Position numbers and translations under genes: made by a program. DNA of 64,000 bases from an uncultured Roseburia sp. (GTDB taxonomy: Bacteria; Bacillota; Clostridia; Lachnospirales; Lachnospiraceae), in NCBI GenBank assembly GCA_947644305.1, contig CANRYS010000015.1, forward strand, positions 21,446 through 85,445, written 5' to 3'. The notes beneath the pieces were generated by a model. That model made no database searches and had not been told where the DNA came from. It was given only the letters and a program-made list of their open reading frames with translations. Positions 1 to 9,821 of the stretch are shown here, piece after piece; within the stretch, counting starts at the first letter, position 1; the number at the start of each line of letters is the position of its first letter.

Positions 1-2216
1 AAACTCTCCAACATATGAGTAGCAATGTCGGATATATTTTCTCTGGTAAGGGCATGGAATACGATAATTTCATCAATACGGTTGATAAATTCCGGTTTGA
101 AGAGGTGTTTCACTTCTTCCATAACTCCCTCTTTCATTCGCTTATGATCCTGTTCTGCGTCTTCACTGGAAAGAAAACCAAGGGTTTTCGGGGAAATGAT
201 CCGATTCGCCCCGGCATTCGAAGTCATGATGATAATCGTATTCTTAAAATCCACCCGGCGTCCCTGAGAATCTGTCAAATGACCGTCTTCTAAAATCTGT
301 AGCAGCATATTAAACACATCTGGGTGCGCCTTCTCGATCTCATCAAACAACAGCACAGAATAAGGCTTTTGACGCACCTTTTCACTGAGCTGCCCCCCCT
401 CTTCATAACCCACATATCCCGGAGGGGAACCTACCATCTTGGAGACACTCTGCTTTTCCATATATTCTGACATGTCGATGCGTATCATATCTTTTTCTGA
501 GCCAAATACCGCCTCCGCCAGCGCCTTAGAAAGCTCCGTTTTCCCCACTCCCGTAGGTCCAAGAAACAAAAAGCTGCCGATGGGACGCCTCGGATCTTTC
601 AGACCAACACGTCCCCGGCGCACAGCGCGGGAGACGGCCTCCACCGCCTCATTTTGTCCTACCACGCGCTCATGCAGAATGGTCTCCATCTTCTGCAGAC
701 GCTTTGTCTCATCCTTTGCCAGACGGCTCACCGGAATCTTCGTCCACGCCGATACAACCTCGGCGATCTGCTGTGCCGAAAGTACCTGTTCTTTCTTTTG
801 CTTTTTCTGCCACTTCTTTAACTCTTTATCCAGCTCTTCCCTGGTGTCCTGCTCTTCGGCATGGATCTGCAAAACCAGATCCATATCTCCCTTGATCAGA
901 GCTTTTTCCTTGGACTGCTCCAGTTCTCGTATCTTATCCTCCAGCTCCGCCGAGACCTGCCCCTTTTTCACCGCCTGGGCCAGTCGGAGCTTAGCCGCCG
1001 CCTCATCCATCAGATCGATGGCTTTATCCGGCAGGTAGCGGTCATTGATGTAGCGGTCGGATAATTTCGCCGCTGCTTCCAACGCCTCATCGCTAATCTT
1101 GATCCGGTGAAAACTCTCATAACGTCCTCTGAGTCCCCGAAGCATACCAATGGTCTGTACCACCGTCGGTTCTTCGATGATTACTGGCTGGAACCGACGC
1201 TCCAGCGCCGCGTCTTTTTCAATTCTTTTGCGGTATTCCTCTCTGGTTGTGGCACCAATCACCTGGATCTCTCCGCGGGAAAGCGCCGGCTTCAAAATAT
1301 TGGAGGCGTCGATCGCCCCCTCTGCTCCTCCCGCTCCGATCACGGTGTGAAGTTCATCGATAAATAATATGATATTCCCAGTGGAAATCGCTTCTTTTAC
1401 AGCACGCTTGATCCTGTCCTCGAACTCGCCCCGGTATTTAGAACCCGCCACCATGCCCGACAGGTCCAGGGAGAGAATGCGCTTTCCCGCCATGGTCTCT
1501 GGTACAGAATTCTCTGCGATTCGGATCGCCAATCCCTCGGCGATGGCAGTCTTACCCACCCCCGGTTCCCCCACCATACAGGGATTGTTCTTTGTTCGCC
1601 GGCTCAGGATCTCGATCACGCTTGCAATCTCCTCATCCCGGTTAAATACAGGGTCCAAACGCCCCTCTTTGGCGTATTCCACCAAATCCCTAGAATACTG
1701 GTCCAGCATCGGTGTCTCTGATTTTCCTTTCTTTCCTGTGCTGCGGTTCCCCGAAAGCTCAGCCTTGGCGGCGTTCAGATCCGCCCCCATGGTCAACACC
1801 ACATCCACAAACATTTTCTGGAGATTTGCTTCCAGAGTTCTTAACACCATGAGACCGCCGGTATCCCTAGCCTTTAGAATTGCCAAAAAAATATGCTCCG
1901 TCCCAATGCTGGAATCCTCATTTCTCTCTGCAATCTGCTCGGCGGACAGGATGATCTCATCAAACCGGGGCGTGACATCACAGTCCTTGCGCTTTACCTT
2001 TTCCGGCGCAGCGCCACCGATCATGTCCTCTAAGATCATCTCGATATCCTGTCGGATCACTCCATTTTCCTTTAATATTCTAGATGCCGTACCGCTCACT
2101 GCACTCAGGCCATAAAGAAGATGTTCCGTCCCAATGGCAGTAGTTCCTAATTTTGCCGCGATCTCTCCTGCTTTCGTCAGAGCTCTTTCTGCACTTGCTG
2201 TAAAATCTCTCTTCAC
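1..2216 (-). CDS. clpC: ATP-dependent Clp protease ATP-binding subunit ClpC (3' end outside window)
   Basis: Reverse-strand open frame from a GTG start ([36 protein letters not shown]...), two AAA+ modules ([35 protein letters not shown]), runs off the window. Absent from the ORF track, probably because it is truncated. Confidence 0.93.
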   Translation of the reverse strand, partial: MKRDFTASAERALTKAGEIAAKLGTTAIGTEHLLYGLSAVSGTASRILKENGVIRQDIEMILEDMIGGAAPEKVKRKDCDVTPRFDEIILSAEQIAERNEDSSIGTEHIFLAILKARDTGGLMVLRTLEANLQKMFVDVVLTMGADLNAAKAELSGNRSTGKKGKSETPMLDQYSRDLVEYAKEGRLDPVFNRDEEIASVIEILSRRTKNNPCMVGEPGVGKTAIAEGLAIRIAENSVPETMAGKRILSLDLSGMVAGSKYRGEFEDRIKRAVKEAISTGNIILFIDELHTVIGAGGAEGAIDASNILKPALSRGEIQVIGATTREEYRKRIEKDAALERRFQPVIIEEPTVVQTIGMLRGLRGRYESFHRIKISDEALEAAAKLSDRYINDRYLPDKAIDLMDEAAAKLRLAQAVKKGQVSAELEDKIRELEQSKEKALIKGDMDLVLQIHAEEQDTREELDKELKKWQKKQKKEQVLSAQQIAEVVSAWTKIPVSRLAKDETKRLQKMETILHERVVGQNEAVEAVSRAVRRGRVGLKDPRRPIGSFLFLGPTGVGKTELSKALAEAVFGSEKDMIRIDMSEYMEKQSVSKMVGSPPGYVGYEEGGQLSEKVRQKPYSVLLFDEIEKAHPDVFNMLLQILEDGHLTDSQGRRVDFKNTIIIMTSNAGANRIISPKTLGFLSSEDAEQDHKRMKEGVMEEVKHLFKPEFINRIDEIIVFHALTRENISDIATHMLES

Positions 2217-2240
2217 TGTCTCTACTCTCCATTTCTTTTA

Positions 2241-3539
2241 TCAGAAATCCATATCATCCAATTCCCTTTTTCCCTTGCCAAGCTTTCTTCTCAAAACCAT
2301 ATTTAGGATCACGATCAGCAATATAAGTATGATCACCGCCATACTAACCAGCGCCGCATAAAGCCAAGCTCCTGTCTTCGGCATGAATTCCTTTTCCTGG
2401 GCAACATTGCCGCCCTTATTGACCTTCTGCGTCATCGTCCCAGTATAGCGCTGCACCGTCCGCTCCATCCGGTCATACTGATAGAGCACCGGTTCTGTCC
2501 CCGTCCCCTTTAGATACATCAAAAGATAATTATTATCCAGGTCGTTTTCCATCGTATAGGCAGTGACGCTCTTCCCCTCTAGATCCACAGAAGTTTTTAC
2601 ATAACCGGAGGGAAGGATGGAGTCATCCTTCACGTCCACCACCTGAAACTGGTACTGATTCTCGATAAAGATCGATCCCTCTTTTTCATACACGGAAAAA
2701 GTGATATCGGATTTCCCCTTTTCCTGCTGCTCCCGAACCCGTGTTTCTGACTCGCTCTCCTTGATCACCTTGAGCTTGTACACCCGCTTGTCACCGGATT
2801 CTGCCGTCACTACGATCCTGACATCATTCTCACCCAGCAGCAGTTCATCATTATTTTTTATCCTGACGGCGGCTTTATTATGCGCCGCAACATAATTAAA
2901 ATACAATATATTCGTGTCACAGTCAACCTTTACCGTGTATTCCAACACATTCGTATCAAACTTTGGTGTCATAGAGAGACAATCAAAACGTAGGGACTTC
3001 AATTTATTGTTTGTGCTCAGAGAGGGGGCCTCAGTAGCCACCGGCACCGGCGTAGTGGCAGCAGCCGGATCTGGCGTTGCCTCACTGCCTACAGGCTCTT
3101 TCACCGTGAGGGTAACACGATTTGCAGATACGGAAAAAGAATCACCCTCCAGATTTTTCACCGTCATTCTCCTCCCCATCTCAATGGCTCCCACTCCCGC
3201 CTTTAACGCCTTAAAACGCAGCGAATAGGTACGCTTTTTCACCTCGTCCTCATTTCCAGTGGATGAGATCTGAAGAATGCCATCTTCTCCGCTCACTTTC
3301 CTGCCACCACTGACAAATTCCATGATAGAGGCATCGTAAAGCACTTTCATCTCTACATCGCTGAAAACCTCGGAGGAAGTCACACGACATACAACGGTAA
3401 ATTCACTTCCCGTTGAAACCTCAGAAGTACTCGTTGTAAACTCCACCGTGGCACTCGCCGCCTGCACCTCACCTGGTATCAGTAATAGGCCCAGAACAGC
3501 CACAAGCAGCATAACACCAAATACAAATTTTCTTTTCAT
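2241..3539 (-). CDS. secreted/anchored protein with cohesin-like and cadherin-like beta-sandwich domains, C-terminal TM
   Basis: Signal peptide, LKSLRFDCLSMTPKFDTNVLEYTVKVDCDTN cadherin-like module, C-terminal TM helix and basic tail. Confidence 0.6.
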   Translation of the reverse strand: MKRKFVFGVMLLVAVLGLLLIPGEVQAASATVEFTTSTSEVSTGSEFTVVCRVTSSEVFSDVEMKVLYDASIMEFVSGGRKVSGEDGILQISSTGNEDEVKKRTYSLRFKALKAGVGAIEMGRRMTVKNLEGDSFSVSANRVTLTVKEPVGSEATPDPAAATTPVPVATEAPSLSTNNKLKSLRFDCLSMTPKFDTNVLEYTVKVDCDTNILYFNYVAAHNKAAVRIKNNDELLLGENDVRIVVTAESGDKRVYKLKVIKESESETRVREQQEKGKSDITFSVYEKEGSIFIENQYQFQVVDVKDDSILPSGYVKTSVDLEGKSVTAYTMENDLDNNYLLMYLKGTGTEPVLYQYDRMERTVQRYTGTMTQKVNKGGNVAQEKEFMPKTGAWLYAALVSMAVIILILLIVILNMVLRRKLGKGKRELDDMDF

Positions 3540-3557
3540 AAACTACCTCATACTTTT

Positions 3558-5495
3558 TTATTGGGGCACCGGACAGTTTGTCGCCGGCATATTTTCATAA
3601 ACAGGAATAGAAAATACCAGTGGTACCGAATCCAACATACCGTTATAGGCATTCTTCGTCTTCAGCGCCTCAGAGTTCGCCGCCTCCACATTTGTCATAT
3701 ACTGATGATTGTAGGTATTATTGGGAGTCACATTAAATTTTTGTAAATACCCGGTATTCTGTCCCCGGTTGATATAATTGCTTCCAATGTACATCGCCCC
3801 TCCGACGATGGAACGGTAACGATTATTCCATGGACGGAGAAATGTAGTCCCAGAGCTTGCCCATTTCAGGCCATTCAATATCGGCGTTGCCCCGCTGTAG
3901 GCACCAATATTGTAAAAGTTAAAAATCCCTGGATAGCTCTCGGTGGTTCCCGTCACCGCCGTACTGGTAGAGGATGGTCCCGTCACCACTTCCTGCTTGC
4001 TGCGGGAGGCAAGATGATACGGGCTCACACCAGACTCCTTTGCCGCCTGCAAAAAAGCATCGGCGTAGCTGATCCGCTTCTCCACCCCGGTGACATCGTC
4101 GACATAACTAAAGGTGGCATTGGAAAATGGTGTATTCTTAAAGATCTGGTTGATCCCATCCTTGGTCTGATACTGGGACTGGTATTCCAACTGTTCAAAC
4201 TGAAAGATTCCCTGGGTAGTCAGAAAATTGCGGGGGTCCATATAGTAGCTGATTGCCTCTTTTGAGGCTGCCACCCATGTACTTCCGTCGAATACTGTCC
4301 ATTTGCCCGTAGCAGGATCATAAGCTCCCTTTTCCATGGATTTCCACGCCGCTGACTTAGAATTGGAGATCAGGCTTACCCCGAGCTTCGATTCCGCCGC
4401 CACAGCCGCATTCCAGTCAAGCCCGGTCTTGTATGCCGTAAACTGCCAGTAAGGATAGGCCGCGTGAAGCTTGCGCAGGGAATCCTTGTAGGAATCTGGA
4501 AATCCCTGTCTGGTCATCTCTTCCTCAAACTGTTTCTCGCTCAGTACGGTTACTGCAACTTTTTTCTGCACTCTGGTCCTTGCCAGCTTGATATATTTTG
4601 CCTGTACATACCCATAGTAGGTCTTTCCATAATAATCAAATGAAATGCGGTACCATAACTTTTTTTTCACGGTTCTTACTTTGAGAATCTGGATATACTG
4701 TTTTTTAGCCAGGACCATAATACGACCGTTTACCTTATAGTAAGGATTGGAGTTCCCCGGCTTCTTTCTCACACGAAGCGCCGTCTTTACCCCAGTGACG
4801 ACACCTCCTGCCGCTTTTTTCAAAACCGGTTTCAGGTCCGTGCTTTTTATGTATCCCTTTCTCGTTTTTTTCTTGTACTTAAAACTGATCTTGAACCATT
4901 TTGTGCTACCTTTGGTTTTCTCTGCTATTATTTTTACACTTTTATTCTTTTTTAAAACAACATTTTTCTTATTTACCTTTAACGATTTACCAGAGGTGTT
5001 CTTACAGATCGTCCGAGTTCTTTTCAATTTTGCCGGTACACTGATCTTTTTATATGTGGTCTGTGTCCGGTAAACCGTTACTTTTGCTGGCTGAGGTGCC
5101 GGTGTAGGCACAGAGGTCGGCGCTGCAGTTGGTGCTGTGGTTGCCGCGGACGGGGATGAAGATGGCACCGCCGTAAAAGAAATGTATTTGGCCGCCACAT
5201 AGCCCTCCTGTCCATTGTAAGTGATCTTATACCATGTCCCATTGGCATCGGAGCCGGCTGCCGTATCCAGTACTGTAACCTGACTGCCATTGGGAATCAC
5301 TGTCAACACCGCTGTGCCGGTTCCCACGCCCGCACGCATATTCAGCGGATCCCCTTTATCCGTCACTACCGTTGCCGTCTGGTCCGCATATGCTGGACCG
5401 CCTGCCTGCAAAAAAATAACACCGCAAAACAGCATACAGATCATCATTCCTACTATCCATTTACCCTTCATTTTTATCGCATTCCTTTCTTCCAA
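3558..5495 (-). CDS. SH3-domain-containing secreted N-acetylglucosaminidase-like cell-wall hydrolase
   Basis: Signal peptide, repeated bacterial SH3 modules (GDPLNMRAGVGTGTAVLTVIPNGSQVTVLD), C-terminal glucosaminidase-like region (YPGIFNFYNIGAYSGATPILNGLKWAS). Confidence 0.75.
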   Translation of the reverse strand: MEERNAIKMKGKWIVGMMICMLFCGVIFLQAGGPAYADQTATVVTDKGDPLNMRAGVGTGTAVLTVIPNGSQVTVLDTAAGSDANGTWYKITYNGQEGYVAAKYISFTAVPSSSPSAATTAPTAAPTSVPTPAPQPAKVTVYRTQTTYKKISVPAKLKRTRTICKNTSGKSLKVNKKNVVLKKNKSVKIIAEKTKGSTKWFKISFKYKKKTRKGYIKSTDLKPVLKKAAGGVVTGVKTALRVRKKPGNSNPYYKVNGRIMVLAKKQYIQILKVRTVKKKLWYRISFDYYGKTYYGYVQAKYIKLARTRVQKKVAVTVLSEKQFEEEMTRQGFPDSYKDSLRKLHAAYPYWQFTAYKTGLDWNAAVAAESKLGVSLISNSKSAAWKSMEKGAYDPATGKWTVFDGSTWVAASKEAISYYMDPRNFLTTQGIFQFEQLEYQSQYQTKDGINQIFKNTPFSNATFSYVDDVTGVEKRISYADAFLQAAKESGVSPYHLASRSKQEVVTGPSSTSTAVTGTTESYPGIFNFYNIGAYSGATPILNGLKWASSGTTFLRPWNNRYRSIVGGAMYIGSNYINRGQNTGYLQKFNVTPNNTYNHQYMTNVEAANSEALKTKNAYNGMLDSVPLVFSIPVYENMPATNCPVPQ

Positions 5496-5501
5496 TACAA
5501 C

Positions 5502-6251
5502 TTAGTGTCCATTGTATGGTTGTGTTATAAAATAAATTCTCTCATCTGTGGCATCCGGTGGCGCCTCCATATCCTCTCCAAAACAGTCCCTAAGTTCGAG
5601 ACCTGCCTCCCGGAGCAGCTCCCTGATCCTCCTAGGAGAATATGCCCTCTGCCGGTGGCACTCATCCCACCGCTCATACTGCCCGCTTCCAGGCTCTCTA
5701 AAAAACATCGTCAGCATGTACTCGTTGACCTTTGAATCAGGATCGTATGCATTGTCCCAGATCACCGTATAGTCTTCCTCGTCCTCCATCCGAATCTCAT
5801 TTCCAAGGATTTCCTCAAAACAATATTCCGTTTTCATATCAAACACAAACAGCCCATCCTCCGGCAAGACTTCACTGACGCAGCCAAAAAGACCTCGGAG
5901 CTCATCCTCCTCCAGAAGATAATTCATGGAGTCACATATACATAGTACCACATCTGCCGGCTTATGCAACGAAAAATCTGTCATATCCTGATTTAAATAT
6001 AAAATACTCTGCCCATCCTTTTTCTTTTCTGCTGCCAGCGCCAGCATATCCGTGGACAGATCAATGCCAGTGACCTCGTATCCCACCTCGGCAAAACGCC
6101 CCGTCATCTCACCGGTACCACAGCCCAGTTCACACAGATGTCCACCGGTCTTCCCCTGGCGTTCCAGATAGACAGTTAGTTTTTTAAACCATATATCATA
6201 GGGTGTCTCTGACATCATGCGGTCATAAACACCAGCAAATCTATCATACAT
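5502..6251 (-). CDS. class I SAM-dependent methyltransferase
   Basis: Motif I LCELGCGTGEMTGRFAEVGYEVTGIDLS. Confidence 0.85.
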   Translation of the reverse strand: MYDRFAGVYDRMMSETPYDIWFKKLTVYLERQGKTGGHLCELGCGTGEMTGRFAEVGYEVTGIDLSTDMLALAAEKKKDGQSILYLNQDMTDFSLHKPADVVLCICDSMNYLLEEDELRGLFGCVSEVLPEDGLFVFDMKTEYCFEEILGNEIRMEDEEDYTVIWDNAYDPDSKVNEYMLTMFFREPGSGQYERWDECHRQRAYSPRRIRELLREAGLELRDCFGEDMEAPPDATDERIYFITQPYNGH

Positions 6252-6284
6252 CTCTATCTCCTCTCTTAAATTGGCGCCGTCGAG

Positions 6285-9200
6285 CTAGCTCACCTCAATC
6301 TCTCTGTCCAGTGAAAAAGAATACAGCACCTTCCTCACTACCCGTTTCCCCAAAATTCCTTCCAGGGCGCGGGCATAGAGCTCCATCTGCTTCTCATAGC
6401 GCTCCACAAGAATGCCCTCCTGGCCTGGCTCCAGATGATCTGTTTTGTAATCCATCAACACAATGCCTTGTTCCGTCTCATAGAAACCGTCAATGATCCC
6501 CTGCACCAAAACTCTCTCCCCGTCCGCTGCCTCCGGCACGACCTCTGCCGCCGGGATCATCGTCACAAAAGGCTGCTCTCTGTAAAGCCTACCCTCTGCC
6601 TGGGCCTCCCGCATCTGGCTGCCAAGGGAAGAGTCCAGAAACTTCATAAGCTTATGCTTCCGAATATATTTCATATCCTCCGACCTCACTCGCCCAGCTC
6701 CTACCAGCTCCTCCAGCGCCCCTTCCAGTTCCTGTTCCGTCCGAACAGCGGAAAAACAAAGCCCCGCCATCACCTGATGCCACACCGTACCATAACTAGC
6801 CCCCGCCAGCGCCTGGTCTGCTTCGGCATCTTCTTTCGCAAATGCCGGCACCGGAGACTGGTTCTCCAGAGCTTCCCCAGCCAAGATGGAAAATCCCTCT
6901 TCTGTACTGTCTTCCATAGAACGTTTTTTCAACTCCGAGACGGACAGTTTCGTCGGAATCTCCAGTTCTTCTTGTGCCTGATGTTCATCCATGAAAGAAA
7001 GCATTTCATTTATGGCCTTATCATAGGTGATATTTGTGTCAAAATTATTCAGCATCACCTCGTCTACCAAGACATCCGCCTGACGCCGGATCTCCGCCCT
7101 CTCCAGCTCTTCCATCTCCAGCCATCTCACTCGGAACCAGTCATTGCCCTGGACCGCCGGCAGCACCCAGTCAAAATAGCTCTTGGCGCGGATCAGTTGA
7201 AAATATCCAGTCCCCGCAGGGCACTTATCCCGGCGGGTGCAGCCGGTCATCACAAGTTTTTCTTTGGCTCGGGTCATCGCCACATAGAGCACCCGCAGCT
7301 CCTCTCCCAGATCTTCCAGCAGATTCATCCTCGCCAGAGAGCGGGTAAAGGTATGGTTGACAGAGATCCCCAGGTCATTGTCTACCACCGGCGCCGCGAT
7401 CCCCACTTCCGGGTGCACTACCAGAAAGGAGTGAGAACGAGCTCCGGTGATGCTCCTTCCCATCCCCGCCAGAATACAGACAGGAAACTCTAGTCCTTTA
7501 CTCTTATGGATCGTCATGATCCGCACCACATCCTCTCTGTCTCCAGAGAGGTTTGCCTCTCCCAGATCCTCCTCTCGCTCCTTAATCCCGCTGATATATC
7601 TGACAAACTGATGAAGCCCCTTATAGGAAGTGCTGTCAAATTCCCTCGCCACCTCCATTAGAAGTTCCAGATTTGCCTTGCGCTGAAGTCCATTGCTCAT
7701 TGCAGACATCATATAATCCAGTTTCGTACAGTTGTAAATATCCTGAATCATATCCGAAACAGTGGCATAGGTCATCTTCTCCCGAAAACGTTCCAGAAGT
7801 TCCAGAAATTGTCTTGTCTTATCCTGAAGATCCCCTTCCTCCTGACTATCCACATAATGAAGAAGAGAATCATAAAAATCCATATTCTTATTTTTTCCCC
7901 GCAGTTGCGCCAGCTCATCGTCGCTAAATCCAAATGCCGGGCTTCGGAGCACTGCTGCTAGGGGGATATCCTGTCTCGGATTGTCGATAATCTGAAACAG
8001 GCTCACCATCAAAGAGATCTCCCTGGTTTCAAAAAATCCCCTGGTATTCTCCATATGCACCGGAATCCCCTCTGCCGCCAGCGCATCGTAGATCTGCTGG
8101 CCGATGGCTTTGGTACTTCTCGCCAGAATGACAATATCTCCATAACCACAGGGTCGGTATCCATCCCTTCCCTGTACATATAGTGGGTTCTCCTCTCCGG
8201 TATACTCCCGGATCAGCTCTGCGATCAGCTTCCCCTCATATCTCCCATCGTCTTTTCCATCGATAGCAAGTACATCCACGCTGTCTGCCTGACGCTGTCC
8301 GCTCTCTGGGTAGTCTGCCCCCAGTCTCAATCTAGCGGCCTCATCGTAGGCCACCCCTCCCAGCTTCGGCTGCATAATCTGTTCAAAGATATCATTGGTC
8401 CCCTGGAGAACCACATCTCGGCTTCGGAAGTTCCGACTCAAGCAAACGAGACGGTCCCTTTCTCCTTCCTCGGTGGAATATCGGTGGAGCTTCTCCAAAA
8501 ATAAATCCGGGCACGCCATACGAAACCGGTAGATACTCTGCTTGATGTCTCCCACCATAAACAGATTATCCTCGGAAGCGACACTTCCCAGAAGCATATC
8601 CTGGACCCGGTTGCTGTCCTGATACTCATCGATCATAATCTCCGCAAACTGCTCAGACAATTCCACGGCAGCCTCTGTAGGGTGCACGGTTCCGTCCTCA
8701 TCCTCCTCCAAAAGAATCTCCATCGCCATCTGCTCCAGGTCATTGAAATCTGCCAGGGATTTTTCTGCCTTTTTCGCCTGGTATCTCTCCATAAATTCTC
8801 CCGTGAGATGCAAAAAAGCACAGACCGTCCCCCGGATCTGGCGCAACTGCTCCAACTGTTCTTCCAAAGTGGTATTAAAAATCTCTGTTTTCAGTGACTT
8901 TACCACATCCTTCACGGCACTTCGGAGTCCTTTTACCGCCTCTTTTAATTCTTCTTCACAATCCGGCTGTCTCTTCCCTGGCAACCTTCCGAATGTGATT
9001 CCCTCCACCCATCTGCCCAGTTGTTCTATTTCTGCCTCTTCCGGCACCCCCTCAAACTGTCCGGCTTCCTGCACCAAAAAATCCCGGTATGCCGCCGGCC
9101 CCCGCGGCGCATCACACAGCGACAGCATGGTATCGTATTCCTCCCGGATCCCCGCCAGTACGTTTCTTACATATTCCGTATTCCTCCGAACGAACTCCGA

Positions 9201-9821
9201 CGCTTTCAGGTCCTCCACCGTATCCATTCCCACAAACTCTTCCATCCGCAGCAGAAATTTACGGGGAAATGGCTCGCTCACCGCTTTCTCATACAGATAC
9301 AGGATCAACTCCTCGATCTCTTTATCGCTCTTGACAAAACGGCTCATCCCCGCCATCTCCAGAAACTCTTCCGTAGGCGACTCATATTTCTCTTCTAGTA
9401 TCTCCTCTAGCACATCATTTCGGAGCATTCCCAACTCACTTTCTGTTCCCACGCGGTAAGCAGGGTCCACGCCGGTGCGGTGAAAATAATTCTGTATCAC
9501 ATAGCCACAGAAACTATGTATCGTAGAGATCTGCGCCATCGGCACTAGCATAACCTGGCGCTGCAGATGTTCATTGTCTGGATCAGCCGCCAGCGCCTGC
9601 TCCAGCGCCTGTGTCAGCCGCTCCTTCATCTGTGCCGCTGCCGCCTTGGTAAAGGTCACGATCAAAAACTCGTCCACGTCCACCGGCTCTCTGGTATCCA
9701 TGATCCGCGACAGAATACGCTGGATCAACACGGCCGTTTTTCCAGAACCCGCCGCTGCCGACACTAAGATATTGCAATTTCTCAGGTCAATGACCTGTCT
9801 CTGTTCCCTCGTCCAGTTCAT
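6285..9821 (-). CDS. addA: helicase-exonuclease AddAB subunit AddA
   Basis: MNWTREQRQVIDLRNCNILVSAAAGSGKTAVL, UvrD helicase motifs, C-terminal nuclease VLMDYKTD; start set at the internal Met. Confidence 0.93.
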   Translation of the reverse strand: MNWTREQRQVIDLRNCNILVSAAAGSGKTAVLIQRILSRIMDTREPVDVDEFLIVTFTKAAAAQMKERLTQALEQALAADPDNEHLQRQVMLVPMAQISTIHSFCGYVIQNYFHRTGVDPAYRVGTESELGMLRNDVLEEILEEKYESPTEEFLEMAGMSRFVKSDKEIEELILYLYEKAVSEPFPRKFLLRMEEFVGMDTVEDLKASEFVRRNTEYVRNVLAGIREEYDTMLSLCDAPRGPAAYRDFLVQEAGQFEGVPEEAEIEQLGRWVEGITFGRLPGKRQPDCEEELKEAVKGLRSAVKDVVKSLKTEIFNTTLEEQLEQLRQIRGTVCAFLHLTGEFMERYQAKKAEKSLADFNDLEQMAMEILLEEDEDGTVHPTEAAVELSEQFAEIMIDEYQDSNRVQDMLLGSVASEDNLFMVGDIKQSIYRFRMACPDLFLEKLHRYSTEEGERDRLVCLSRNFRSRDVVLQGTNDIFEQIMQPKLGGVAYDEAARLRLGADYPESGQRQADSVDVLAIDGKDDGRYEGKLIAELIREYTGEENPLYVQGRDGYRPCGYGDIVILARSTKAIGQQIYDALAAEGIPVHMENTRGFFETREISLMVSLFQIIDNPRQDIPLAAVLRSPAFGFSDDELAQLRGKNKNMDFYDSLLHYVDSQEEGDLQDKTRQFLELLERFREKMTYATVSDMIQDIYNCTKLDYMMSAMSNGLQRKANLELLMEVAREFDSTSYKGLHQFVRYISGIKEREEDLGEANLSGDREDVVRIMTIHKSKGLEFPVCILAGMGRSITGARSHSFLVVHPEVGIAAPVVDNDLGISVNHTFTRSLARMNLLEDLGEELRVLYVAMTRAKEKLVMTGCTRRDKCPAGTGYFQLIRAKSYFDWVLPAVQGNDWFRVRWLEMEELERAEIRRQADVLVDEVMLNNFDTNITYDKAINEMLSFMDEHQAQEELEIPTKLSVSELKKRSMEDSTEEGFSILAGEALENQSPVPAFAKEDAEADQALAGASYGTVWHQVMAGLCFSAVRTEQELEGALEELVGAGRVRSEDMKYIRKHKLMKFLDSSLGSQMREAQAEGRLYREQPFVTMIPAAEVVPEAADGERVLVQGIIDGFYETEQGIVLMDYKTDHLEPGQEGILVERYEKQMELYARALEGILGKRVVRKVLYSFSLDREIEVS

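Noticed and set aside
439-2115. Plus-strand ORFs of 199 and 248 aa in the first 2.2 kb
   Set aside because: Antisense to the clpC frame; low-complexity Ser/Arg-rich translations with no family resemblance.
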